A stretch of 64,000 nucleotides of DNA from Oscarella lobularis (lineage: Eukaryota > Porifera > Homoscleromorpha > Homosclerophorida > Oscarellidae): positions 1,488,001 through 1,552,000 of the forward strand of contig NC_089182.1 of NCBI RefSeq assembly GCF_947507565.1. Direction: 5' to 3'. The notes under the pieces are model-generated. The model was not told where the DNA came from and did not search any database. It saw only the letters and a program-made list of their open reading frames with translations. Both the position numbers and the translations under genes were made by a program. Shown piece by piece: positions 21,186 to 31,309 of the stretch (positions are counted from its first letter, which is position 1; the number at the start of each line of letters is the position of its first letter).

Positions 21186-21836
21186 TAATATTTAATTATT
21201 GATTATTTTGTACCTGAGCTTCTTTGACGAGCGGCAGTTGGCCTGTTTCAGGTACGAAACGGAGTCCGAGCTTTTTCGTTTTGCGTTTGACGCTCTTCTA
21301 TTGGCCTAGGATTCATTAGTTGAGCCCCAGTCGCCAGATAAACTTTTCACGCTGCCCTACTTACTTGATTTGGCGCTTTCCTGTCCTCCGCTTGCTGAAG
21401 TAATGGCTGAAGAATCGCTACAAATACATTAGCTGTGGAACTTCGCTCTAGAAACATCTTTTTTAACTGTCTCTCTCTATTTAGTATTCCCAGCAACTCT
21501 TCACATCGTTCACATCGGATTGCTCGTCTTGTGTAAGCGTAGTCGACGAGGCTTCGAAGGGCCCCCGCAAGACATCACGTGATAGAAAAATGTATAAATA
21601 ATTTTTTAGCGAGAACGAAGCCGTCACCGAAGCATACGACGATCTTCTAAACACAGAAGTAAGAAATAGACTAAGTCCTTAGAGAGAACACTTGTAGCTC
21701 ATTAGATTATACTCACTTGATATGGTTTGGACTGCAATGATTTGTCTCTTGTTGCGCACTTTTTGCCTATTAGGAGACGCTTAGGTAATCAAATAGTTGG
21801 ACATTCTACTTGCAGAAATTTCCAGACAAACGCATC

Positions 21837-21950
21837 GTCGGTTCGTCGGCGCGATTCTCGTATTTCAGCGTGCGCAGAGCTCGTTCGTACTCGGCCACCG
21901 AAACGGGATCACGTCGAGGTGAGATCTTCAGAGACTGAGAAGTCCACTCG
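21837..21950 (-). CDS. possible exon of a cadherin-like/FREM-type extracellular protein
   Basis: Minus strand: an acceptor-like CTTCTCAG precedes a frame reading LKISPRRDPVSVAEYERALR followed by TLKYENRADEPTM and a GT donor. The Yx..LRTxxYxN.A.EPT pattern is typical of cadherin-like repeats in large metazoan extracellular proteins. The plus strand over the same segment also has an AG|...|GTGAG exon shape (21821-21918) with an open frame, so strand is uncertain. Confidence 0.35.
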
Positions 21951-21989
21951 GCCTTTAAGTTTGTCCCGGAAAAATCGACGCTCACGTTC

Positions 21990-23137
21990 TCCAATCACAA
22001 TATTTATTTATTTAATACATTCGCAAAATGATCCGTTTGATACGATCGATCCGTTAACGTTGAGAAAATTCTCCTTTAGACACGTGCAGTAGTAAACATT
22101 CGATTCCGTGTGCAATGGAGTCGTCGAAGGGCTGTTCAAGCAACGAGGACTATATAATCAATAAAAAAAGGTTCGTTTAGATCACATCACAATCCTCTTG
22201 CCTCAAGTTCTTGGGTACGGAGCACTGAACTTGAGTGCAGTTATAGTTGCACTCGAATTTAGTAAAGGAAAACGCTTGTCGAAGAAAAACTGTCACTGTC
22301 ACCACGAGTACCTAAGAGCCTCCAGTAATACTCCTGTGAATAAGAAAAGGGACAGCTATTCCAGATGTAGTTGTCAAATTTATTGACCACGTGATCTTTG
22401 TCTGCGAGATAAAGTCTATTTGCGCGGTAAAGGGTCCATGGATCCGTAACGGCGTTTGACCAAGCTCCAGGCCCAACCTAGTTAGTGGAAGGTCAACTTA
22501 ATTAGTGGATGGTTGTCACGTGAAAAGTGGGGTGGTCACATGGCCTATGACGCAGAAGAGTGCATCCAGGCTCTCTCAGTAGTGGACGCGCTAACGCGCG
22601 CTTCACTACGGGAGAGCCTGGCTTGCAAGGCTATTTTCAAAGCGACCTAAGCAAAAATTCTTTTATGGAAGTCGCAATTAGCGTTCAAATGTAGGAAAAA
22701 GAGCGAGCGCACGCTATACTTTGACATTCTTTATCGTTTTTTATCAAGAAGAAGCGATCGGACGTATCGCTACCATGCAAGCGGCTTCTTCAGAGTTTTC
22801 TGAAGCCTTCTGCAATGGTAAGAGGGAAGTCACGATCAGCATAACGGAACTCGCGAACTCCATCGCGATTTCCACTCAGCGACGCACATGTTCCTTTTCT
22901 AGTCCATCTTTTGTTATTGCTCTCTTCTAGCCTTCTATACTTCCTACAGACGCTAAGCCTAAAAGCCTAGCCCAACCCTAAATAGGGTTGCTTTGTGCGC
23001 TGAAACCCTGTCTCTTTAGACCGTCAGCGCTTGCAAAAATATCCACTCATCATCTCGGTTGGAGAAGTCTCTAACACAGTGAAGCTTGTTTGTCAGATAG
23101 GTCAATTTTTACTAAACAATGAATGAACTTGATACTT
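21990..23137. other. no recognised gene; contains a hairpin
   Basis: No domain-bearing ORF. An inverted repeat with arms 22566-22584 and 22604-22621 (CCAGGCTCTC ... GAGAGCCTGG) surrounds a CG-rich loop, and a short AACCCTAAATAGGGTT dyad lies near 22977. Confidence 0.5.
22566..22621. repeat. inverted repeat hairpin
   Basis: Arms of 18-19 nt (CCAGGCTCTCTCAGTAGTG and CACTACGGGAGAGCCTGG) pair with one or two mismatches around a 19 nt loop rich in CGCG. It resembles the end of a small inverted-repeat element; partner and function unknown. Confidence 0.65.
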
Positions 23138-23383
23138 TTAAAGGGTAAGCATCATGCAAAAACTTTCTAAATTTGCCATTTTATGTTGAAGTTCTGTCTT
23201 TTCTGAGCATTTTGGCGTAGTTTTGTTTTTAACAAGTAAAAATTGATAAAGATATGAAGACTATAACGCGCTTCCTCTGACCAAATACGAGAAAAATTAT
23301 TTACGTCATTACAGGAAAGGAAGTACCTAGACGTAACACATTCCTGTGAGCGATTGGCCTTCGTTTTGCTCGCAAATCGAACG

Positions 23384-23741
23384 ATGGTACGCCGATGCGT
23401 TGCGGCAGGGTGTAACAACACCACCAAAGACGGTCTCGCTGTTCTACTTCCCAAAAGACGCCGAACTGAGGAAGAAGTGGACTGCGGAAGTGAGGCGTAC
23501 GCGCGATAAATGGCCCGGTCCGACGGCCTATTCGGAACTCTGCTCGGCGCACTTTGACGCCGAATCGTTCGAGGAAAGCCCGACGCTTCATCACAATCTC
23601 GGATTGGGAAAGAAGAGAATGAAGTTGCAACCAGTAGCCGTTCCGACAATCTTTCGACGAATCTCTCCTTCTACGCACCCTAAAGCTGCCAGCCCGGCCA
23701 AGAGACGCCGCGGGGCGTATGAGAAGAGGCAAAGATTGAGG
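23384..23741 (+). pseudogene. THAP zinc-finger exon (element-encoded)
   Basis: From ATG 23384 a C2CH THAP domain is recognisable: MVRRCVAAGCNNTTKDG, then after a small frame change YFPKDAELRKKW, the SELCSAHFD segment with the third Cys and the His, and a terminal AVPTIF box. A basic tail (AKRRRGAYEKRQ) follows to a GTAAAC donor at 23742. The change of frame just after TTKDG looks like a 2 bp loss. THAP domains bind DNA and are found in P-element and Kolobok transposases and their host derivatives. Confidence 0.85.
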
Positions 23742-23826
23742 GTAAACATATATTTAGAGATATGCATAGAAACGCCAATGAATCAATGAATACCTGCATT
23801 TTCTACTATTTTCTTCTCTTTTTTAG

Positions 23827-23983
23827 GAGCGATGGCGTTATTGTCTCCGAGATTAGACGAACTTCTGTCGTCTTCGTCCGTGTCGTATATGGCTCCCTCT
23901 GCGTCCTCGCTGCTTTCATTCGACGAGCCATTACCGAAGGCAGGTTATCGGACCCTTCTTCAGACATATCGTTACTAAAAGAG
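23827..23983 (+). pseudogene. second exon of the THAP gene (weak)
   Basis: Bounded by a pyrimidine tract plus TAG and a GAG|GTAACT donor. One frame reads LSPRLDELLSSSSVSYMAPS, plausible low-complexity coding sequence. The phase does not join cleanly to the previous exon, so either the exon is decayed or the splice is different. Confidence 0.35.
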
Positions 23984-24721
23984 GTAACTTGTTAGAGAAA
24001 ACATTGTGAACGACGCAGGTTCTACGTACAGGAATATATACGTCTAGGTACTTCCGTTCCTGTAATGACGTAAATAAATTTTCCAATATGTGGCCAGAGG
24101 AAGCGCGTTATAGTCTTCATATCTTTATCAATTTTTACTTGTTAAAAACAAAACTACGCAAAAATGCTCAGAAAAGACAGAACTTAAACATGAAATGGCA
24201 AATTTAAAGAAGTTTTTGCATTATACTTACCCTTTAACTCTCATTTTTATATGGAAAAACGTCACGATTGAAATGCATCAGAAGAGAGAAAATTTAGGAA
24301 TGGACTCTTCATATCCCAGCAAAAAGAATTCAGCTCAACCCAACTGTTTGCCTTGCAGGCGCAGGCAGTGCCACTTGTTTTGCAACTTTTTTGTGTAAGG
24401 TAAGCAAAAAGTCAGAGTCACTGTGTAATGTGTTTTCTAATTTTATTTGGCGACAGAAAAGATTTGACGAAAAAAAGAACACCAGTGAGGCGGAGGACGA
24501 ATCTCTGAAGAACATATGATGGACGAGATAGGATGTCATTTGATATTTGCTATAATTCAGATAAGCCAAACTGCCAGTGTTTACTTTTCTTTATTTTTGA
24601 CATTATCGTGAGCAGGACATCCAAGATGGTCGCGCCATCGATCGTTCGTCACAGTCAGAAAGTCATGGTCGCACTGTCAAAATCTTTATTTTGTGATCAT
24701 GTAATAAATTCCTTTGTGCAG

Positions 24722-24839
24722 TTTGGCCGGTGCTCTTGAACTGGCTGAAGAGCTCTTGGATTGCTGTATTGATTTGAACGGACAACCTGGGGCCAACGAG
24801 TCTCTGACTGCGATGACAACGCTGCGATCAAAAGTCTAA
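24722..24839 (+). CDS. terminal exon of a TPR-like host gene
   Basis: After TTCCTTTGTGCAG a frame of 38 codons reads LAGALELAEELLDCC then IDLNGQPGANESLTAMTTLR and ends at TAA. The A..A.ELL..C and G.NxSLTAM.TL pattern resembles the last half of a kinesin-light-chain-type tetratricopeptide repeat. It is too short to appear as a long ORF. No upstream exon was identified with confidence in the 480 bp between it and the THAP element, so the rest may be displaced or far upstream. Confidence 0.45.
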
Positions 24840-25041
24840 GTAGAGACAAATAATTAAGTTTACTCGAAATTGAATGGAAATTGTAGCTTCTCTCTCCTTC
24901 ACTTTGATTCAGTTACTTTGATTCCTTCCCTTGAGTTTTCTCCCCTCATCCCTCTCCTCTCTTTACATATGTATACAAGGATTTATCTGGTAGGCAGATT
25001 CGTTGCTTTCTATTGAGCTCACGGTTTCTTTTCAGGATGGA

Positions 25042-25318
25042 TTGGGGTCCTGAGCATGACCCCGGATTATAAAAAACTGCTCCGCCAGGGTCCTGGGCAA
25101 GACCCTGTCATCAAAAACTGCCTCGCAGGGGCCCTGGGCATGACCCGTCAAAACTGCATGTGCATGTTACGCGAGGGGAGACTCTGTGCATTTTTTTCTG
25201 TTTTATTACATAAATTGATCGTCCCTTCCCCTTACGAGCAGTTTTTTTGATCACGGGGTCGTGCTCAGGACCCCGTACAAAAAAGTTTTTGATCACGGGG
25301 TGATGCTCAAGACCCCAA
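25042..25318. mobile_element. short inverted-repeat element (MITE) built of a repeated motif
   Basis: Ends TTGGGGTCCTGAGCATGACC and its near-complement (CCCCAA at 25313-25318) match at about 22 of 24 positions. The motif GGTCCTGxGCAxGACC(C) occurs three times in the left half and twice, inverted, in the right half. No ORF of substance, no clear target duplication. Confidence 0.65.
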
Positions 25319-25955
25319 CTCCTAATAAACGAACGTTATTAAAAACAAACACTGCTGTGGTATATGGCTACCTCGTCATTGCAGCTGTGATTGCATAGGC
25401 CGGGCGCTCGCTGAACATCAAATCTCGAGCACGCGTATAGCAGACGAGCACATTCCGAAGTCTGCTTTTGTCTTCATACTCTGGAGATCAAAAGCGCATG
25501 TCTACTTTTGAGATAAAGTATAAAAATTAACATGCAAGTCGTTCTCTTCGTCTTCGCCATTTTGTCTTTGTTCACAAAAACAAAAAAATTGTGCATGAAG
25601 ACGAGCGGTATGAATTTTTCAGGTGCTCCTAAACAGCTTACGTTGTCACCATCCAAACTTCCTACCAAGCAGCTTACCAGGAACTATAGCTATAGCACAA
25701 GTAAGTGACCGGAAGGTTGATCAGTTTTAGAAGCTACCGTATTTTCTCTATTAGAAACTCTGCGCTTCTAATTTTTCAACCACTTGCTCAGGTGCGCTTT
25801 TATTAGAGGCTGCGCTTATACAAGAGACTGCGTGTTTGTTTTTTCAACGTCATTTACTAGCACACTTTGTTCCAATGCGACATAAGGACAATGTACTAAA
25901 CAAAAAGCGGAAGCCAATCAAGTACACATACCGGGTAAACTGCAAAATTATGCAC

Positions 25956-27236
25956 TCACAATCCATCGTCCGACTCAGATTCGCTCTCTTCAACATCATT
26001 GTCACTGCTTCTAATTGGGTTATCAACGTCCACTTCTACTAGATTGTTTTCGTCTTCGTTGTGAGTATTTTCTGGCACAAGAACTGGAGAACCCACAAGG
26101 TCGTCTTCTGAACCGTCAACATTGGTAGTTATTCCGCAGACTTTAAAAGATTTGCGAATAAGATCTGACGAAATACTCGCCCAGGCGTCTACGACCCACT
26201 GCAGGTATGTCATTATCGGTGGAGGGCGTGGATTTCCTCCTTTCGTAAACTCTACTCCCGAGCCGTCGGCCATCCAGTCTTCGTGTGATCGACAAATAGA
26301 CGCCTTGAATGGCTTATTCCAGGATACGTCCGGAGCCTGAACGTATTTTGTGCATCCGCCTGGCACGACAGCTTGATGTGTGTTTAGTTCCGACAGGACA
26401 GCTTTCGTGTCATTGGAGATGTGGCATCGAAAGGAATCACATATAATCATGCGCTGACCAAAAGACAATGGTCCTAGAATTCGACGCAGAAAGTCTTCTG
26501 TTAGTGGGTTATCCATCCACACTTTTCCCCGCCCACGATAACACCAAAAGAGAAGAAAACTTAGCTGCAACTGCTGGAATTGGCCGTTTCCGTTTGAGGA
26601 GTACGTAGGGCTTGCACTTTCTACCATCGGCCTTAGCGCACAGCATTACCGTAATGTGGACTTTCTCGTGACCCAGGGTTTGAACAGTTACGTCTCGAGC
26701 TCCAGTTTTTTCAACACATTTTTTCCCACAGGATCCAGCAGAACTGAAGTCTCATCGCACGCAAAAATATTGGAAAAGTCATAGTTTTGCTCCTGGCGCA
26801 GTTTGCGCACGTACAAAATGAATTCAACAATTTTTGTAACGCTGTCAACCGGCGGTTTCTGACACGTAGTTGTTGTTGCCCGCAGGAAGAAACGGTTTCT
26901 TTTCAGAAACTTCTCAAGCCAGCCTAGACTAGCCACAAATCCAGAACATTCTGGATATTCCTTAGCAATTCTTTTTGCTTCCAGCCGAATCAGTCGTCTT
27001 GACACTAGTTGGCGCAGTCTCCGTTTTTCCAAAATCCAATCACGTACGCAAATATTAACTGCATAAAAGCGCTGCTTTCTTCCTCCTCCTGGAAGTCGTC
27101 GTCTTCTTTTTGATGCGCCAGGACCGGCTTTGGAAGCCTCTTCGATGCGAGCTCTAGCGCTTTTCCAGTCTTGAATCTGCTTTCGACTTACGCCAAATTT
27201 CCGGGCTGCAGAAGAGACCGACGTCTTCATCGCAAA
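25956..27236 (-). pseudogene. pogo-like DDE transposase, frameshifted
   Basis: The upstream part (26688-27236) has an HTH segment (AVEFAMKTSVSSAARKFG), the PGGGRK motif, a second helical DNA-binding part, and ACDETSVLLDPVGK with the first Asp. A one-base loss in an A run near 26712 and another shift near 26520 separate it from IICDSFRCHI (second Asp) and APDVSWNKPFK (third Asp) in 25956-26627. The C-terminus is acidic and serine-rich. Sequence resembling a transposon end (ACCGTATTTTCTCTATTAGA at 25737) lies beyond the 3' side; a partner was not found. It belongs to a different subgroup from the transposase at 397-2011. Confidence 0.85.
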
Positions 27237-28180
27237 CTCAACAGCCTCTAATTTCGTTTTAAGCCGACTGCGACAACGAATTCATTTCGACGGCAGTTCG
27301 TGCTATGCTAAACTTGAAGAAAGCGGGCCGGACAAATATAATTCGCGGACTTGTCACCTGTGACGGGCTCGAGGGCAGCGCTGGCCAACGTACTCGTGTC
27401 CCTCTCAAACGTACGCCGACGGGCTATATCGAATATCAAGTGCAATTTTTCAATGCTTCTCACTCATCAACAGTATGTGCAATAAATCAGGTATAATAGG
27501 TCAGAATAAATAAACGTATTCAAATTTGGGTAGATTTCCCCTTGCCCATAACGATTATCTGCAGTGGTGCGACACGATGTACGTACCATAGTTTTGGTTC
27601 TAGGTGGCACCATATAGATAAAAGAGAAAGGGATTGGCAACTCCGACTCTCACGTGACCTTTTCTATGTATTGTGCTTCGTCTGTGTTTCCCGCTGAGTC
27701 CCGTATTATTAGTCAAAGAATTACACCGTAGCGTGTCTTAAACAGCTTTTATCGCCAATCGCTTTGTCCGCGACAAGAGCATTGTAAGTGACTATTGTCA
27801 TCTAGACCGTCAGTTTAACGCAAATCGTCCCACGCCACGCGAACGTGGGGGAGGAGTCTGTGTTGCCCTCTTGAGGTTTCAAACGCCTACTCTTTATGCA
27901 AAGTGTTGTTTACATATTGGTGCGTGAAACGATCGTATCGCGCGTCGGTAATACGCGCCCAATGTCTGTCGAGCCCGACATTTACGACTAGTGGGCGTAG
28001 TTTTCTGCGTCAAACGGAGGCGAGGTCGACGTGAAAATCGTGATGGCCAGCATTAATTGACCTTTGCGAAACGATTGTCCGTCTTTCTCATTTTGAATTT
28101 CGCGGCCCAGTCCGGGGAAGGGTCACGTAGGAAGCTTATGCGTGGGCGCACTGTAGTAATCTTTTCAGGAATCGGGTCCT
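27237..28180. other. no recognised gene
   Basis: Mixed composition, a few CpG-dense patches near 27960-28100, no domain and no clear repeat. Nothing supported. Confidence 0.4.
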
Positions 28181-28296
28181 AACGGTCGTGCTCATACTGA
28201 AACTTGTTCGAAATCAGAACGGATCGGCCGACGATGCGGCGGAAAGGAGATGCTCCAGCTGGCACGCCAACACTTTTTGCGCTCGAATTAACAATT

Positions 28297-29480
28297 TCAT
28301 ATCGTCCTCGTCGTACGATAAAAGCACGTTGCCAAGTTCGACCAGAACGTGTAGTAGTCTGATCCATTTTTGATTAAAGCATTGGCCAGTCTACACATAA
28401 AATGCCAAATTTCCAGCAGCGCCTTCATGTCTGGCCATGCGGAGAATGGATGAGAGAACATGGACCCGGAGGGCCCGCATAACTCCCGGTCGGTGTATAA
28501 AACCGCCGGAGGAACTATAGACGAGGCGGCATACCGCGCGACGAGGCCGTCTGCCATCGGCTTCAGCGCCTCTTTCGACTCGGACTTGGTTAATACTGCC
28601 GTGAGTATTTCTCCTTTGTCGTTGGTAATGTTAGTGACGTGCGTACCGCGTCCCGAGTCTTTGCCCTGCAATTTGCGGGTGATTTTTATAGTCGAGTCGA
28701 TTTTCAATATTGAACCGAATGTTGATGACATTTCATCTTCCATCGCTTCGAGCCTCCGCGAGGTTTCCTTGATGTATGCCGATCGAAGCCAGGCTGCCTC
28801 TGGCAAAGGGCTCAAGGGGTCGGGCGATTCGTACACCATGTCGGTGATGAATTTGGCGGCGTGTCGCTTGCATGCAGTCAGATATGCAAAGCAATGATCA
28901 GTCCATTTCGCGGTATGATTTTCGTTTAGGATCTCCATCAAAGCAGTCGGCGTAATGCCTTTCCTGCGTGCGTGCAGTTGTCTTAGGACAGGTTTGTAAA
29001 TGGCATATTTTTTCGTGAGCAGGACACAAACTTGCTCCCTGTATTTTGTCGGCAACTGCTCTAGAACTGTTTCGTCCCACGCGATTATCGACGTCTTGCA
29101 ATGCGGACACTCCAAATGCTCTGACGAGAGATAGAACATCTCCTGAAAGTCGACGACCTGGCGCAGATGTTGATACAGGCCTTTTGGCGTAAGACTCTGA
29201 TTGTCTGGACAATGAGGACAATTGAATGCGAATTCCCATTGTCGTCTAGGCATCCAGACAAAAAGACGTCGCCGAAAGAAGTCGCCCGGCATGGGTGCCT
29301 GCTCTGTTTCCAAAGGATTCAGTGGATAATAAAATCCTGTAGCGCAGGGTGTCGGATGACGCTGTTCTTCGAACAGAACGTGCCCGATCCACTTTCTGTC
29401 GCCAGCTGCGACTGACCAGCCAACAGGTATTTCGCCCGCGGCTTTAGTCGAATGAGGCGCGCAAGATCTAGGGGCAAGGC
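28297..29480 (-). CDS. DUF6729-like zinc-finger/RNase H-like protein, copy 1 (3' truncated or shifted)
   Basis: About 390 residues. In order: a WIGHVLFEEQ region, FFRRRLFVWMPRRQW, a zinc-binding CPHC...CPHC pair about 50 residues apart, an AWDETVLEQLP segment, a helical part (YLTACKRHAAK), then LKIDSTIKI and LYTDRELCG, followed by LEIWHFMCRLAN. I associate the first half with DUF6729. The spaced Asp residues in KIDST and YTDRE next to IWHFM recall an RNase H-fold nuclease (inference). The frame ends in TTRTI; an alternative frame continues with MKLLIRAQKVLACQ, so the true C-terminus is lost by frameshift. The ORF is open upstream into the minisatellite for another 530 codons. Two decayed relatives are at 38580 and 51780. 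Confidence 0.65.
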
Positions 29481-29539
29481 GAAACGGGCGAAGCGAGGTG
29501 ATACCCGCGAGAGACAAGTCGACGCTCGCGACGTGAGAC

Positions 29540-31060
29540 GATGTGAGACTCGCGAGAGGCGATGGGGGACGAGGCGATGAGAGACTCGCGAGAGCCGATG
29601 CCGGACGAGGCGAAGAGAGACTCGCGAGAGGCGATGCGAGACGAGGCGATGAGAGACTCGCGAGAGGCGATGCGGGACGAGGCGATGAGAGACTCGAGAG
29701 GCGATGCGGGGAGAGGCGATGCGGGACGAGGCGATGAGAGACTCGCGAGAGGCGATGCCGGACGAGGCGATGCGGGACGAGGCGATGAGAGACTCGCGAG
29801 AGGCGATGCCGGACGAGGCGAAGAGAGACTCGCGAGAGGCGATGCGAGACGAGGCGATGCGAGACTCGCGAGAGGCGATGCGGGACGAGGCGATGAGAGA
29901 CTCGAGAGGCGATGCGGAACGAGGCGATGAGAGACTCGCGAGAGGCGATGCCGGACGAGGCGAAGAGAGACTCGCGAGAGGCGATGCGAGACGAGGCGAG
30001 ACTCGCGATAGGCGATGCGGGACGAGGCGATGAGAGACTCGCGAGAGGCGATGCGGGACGAGGGGATGAGAGACTCGCGAGAGGCGATGCGGGACGAGGG
30101 AATGAGAGACTCGCGAGAGGAGATGCGGGACGAGGCGATGAGAGACTCGCGAGAGGCGATGCGATCTGACGAGGCGATGAGAGACTCGCGAGAGGCAATG
30201 CCGGACGAGGCGATGCGAGACTCGCGAGAGGCGATGCGGGACGAGGCGATGAGAGACTCGCGAGAGGCATTGCCGGACGAGGCGATGAGAGACTCGAGAG
30301 GCGATGCGGAACGAGGCGATGAGAGACTCGCGAGAGGCGATGCCGGACGAGGCGAAGAGAGACTCGCGAGAGGCGATGCGAGACGAGGCGAGACTCGCGA
30401 TAGGCGATGCGGGACGAGGCGATGAGAGACTCGCGAGAGGCGATGCGGGACGAGGGGATGAGAGACTCGCGAGAGGCGATGCGGGACGAGGGAATGAGAG
30501 ACTCGCGAGAGGCGATGCGGGACGAGGCGATGAGAGACTCGCGAGAGGCGATGAGAGACTCGCGAGAGGCGATGCGGGACGAGGCGATGCGAGACTCGCG
30601 AGAGGCGATGCGGGACGAGGCGATGAGAGACTCGCGAGAGGCATTGCCGGACGAGGCGATGAGAGACTCGAGAGGCGATGCGGGACGAGGCGATGAGAGA
30701 CTCGCGAGAGGCCATGCGGGACGAGGCAATGAGAGACTCGCGAGAGGCGATGCGATCTGACGAGGCGATGAGAGACTCGCGAGAGGCCATGCGGGACGAG
30801 GCGATGAGAGACTCGCGAGAGGCCATGCGGGACGAGGCGATGAGAGACTCGCGAGAGGCGATGCGATCTGACGAGGCGATGAGAGACTCGCGAGAGGCAA
30901 TGCCGGACGAGGCGATGAGAGACTCGCGAGAGGCGATGCGCGACGAGGCGATGCGAGACTCGCGAGAGGCAATGCCGGACGAGGCAACGAGAGACTCGAG
31001 AGGCGATGCGGGACGAGGGGATTCGGACGAGGCGATGAGAGACCAGCGAGAGGAGGCAAA
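29540..31060. repeat. 36 bp minisatellite, about 42 copies, open in five of six frames
   Basis: Unit GCGATGCGGGACGAGGCGAT plus GAGAGACTCGCGAGAG. Because the period is a multiple of three, every frame repeats a 12-residue peptide; only one plus frame contains a stop. Variants include 33 and 24 bp units and GATCTGAC insertions. Larger blocks (for example 29885-30010 and 30293-30420) are near copies, showing higher-order duplication. The minus frame joins the DUF6729-like ORF without a stop, giving a 928-codon ORF from 31083 to 28297; whether it is translated is unknown. Confidence 0.95.
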
Positions 31061-31309
31061 GCACGAGAGGGACTATTGGCCATGCTCTAAGTTTGAAGGA
31101 GAACGACGATGATCCACTAGTTCCGGGATAGTGAAAACCCGTACGTTCGTTTCGAACTCGCCTCTCATCTTCTCGTCTCTCTCGTTTCGTTCATCGATCA
31201 AACAATTTTCGATGGCGGAAAAGGTCACTGTGAATGGGTCGATCGATTATTTGAGTGTCAACGGTCGCGAGATTACAGTCCGTTCACGTTCACTTGGCCG
31301 ATTGAAAAA

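Larger units (their letters stand above)
23142..24233 (+). mobile_element. TTAA-flanked DNA transposon with about 205 bp TIRs (Kolobok-like)
   Basis: Left and right arms of about 205 bp, both starting AGGGTAAG from the outside, are more than 90 percent identical by eye. Both sides carry TTAA (23138-23141 and 24234-24237). TTAA duplications occur in piggyBac and Kolobok elements; the THAP domain inside favours Kolobok, whose transposases often carry THAP. At 1092 bp it lacks a DDE core, so it is a deletion derivative. Confidence 0.88.

Noticed and set aside
22970-22995. AACCCTAAATAGGGTT as a telomere-like or interstitial telomeric site
   Set aside because: Only one TTAGGG-like unit in each orientation; too short to be meaningful.
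29543-31112. Many overlapping plus-strand ORFs of 60-145 codons rich in MRDEAMRDSREA
   Set aside because: They are the repeat unit of the 36 bp minisatellite read in its open frames; no start context, domain or independent support.
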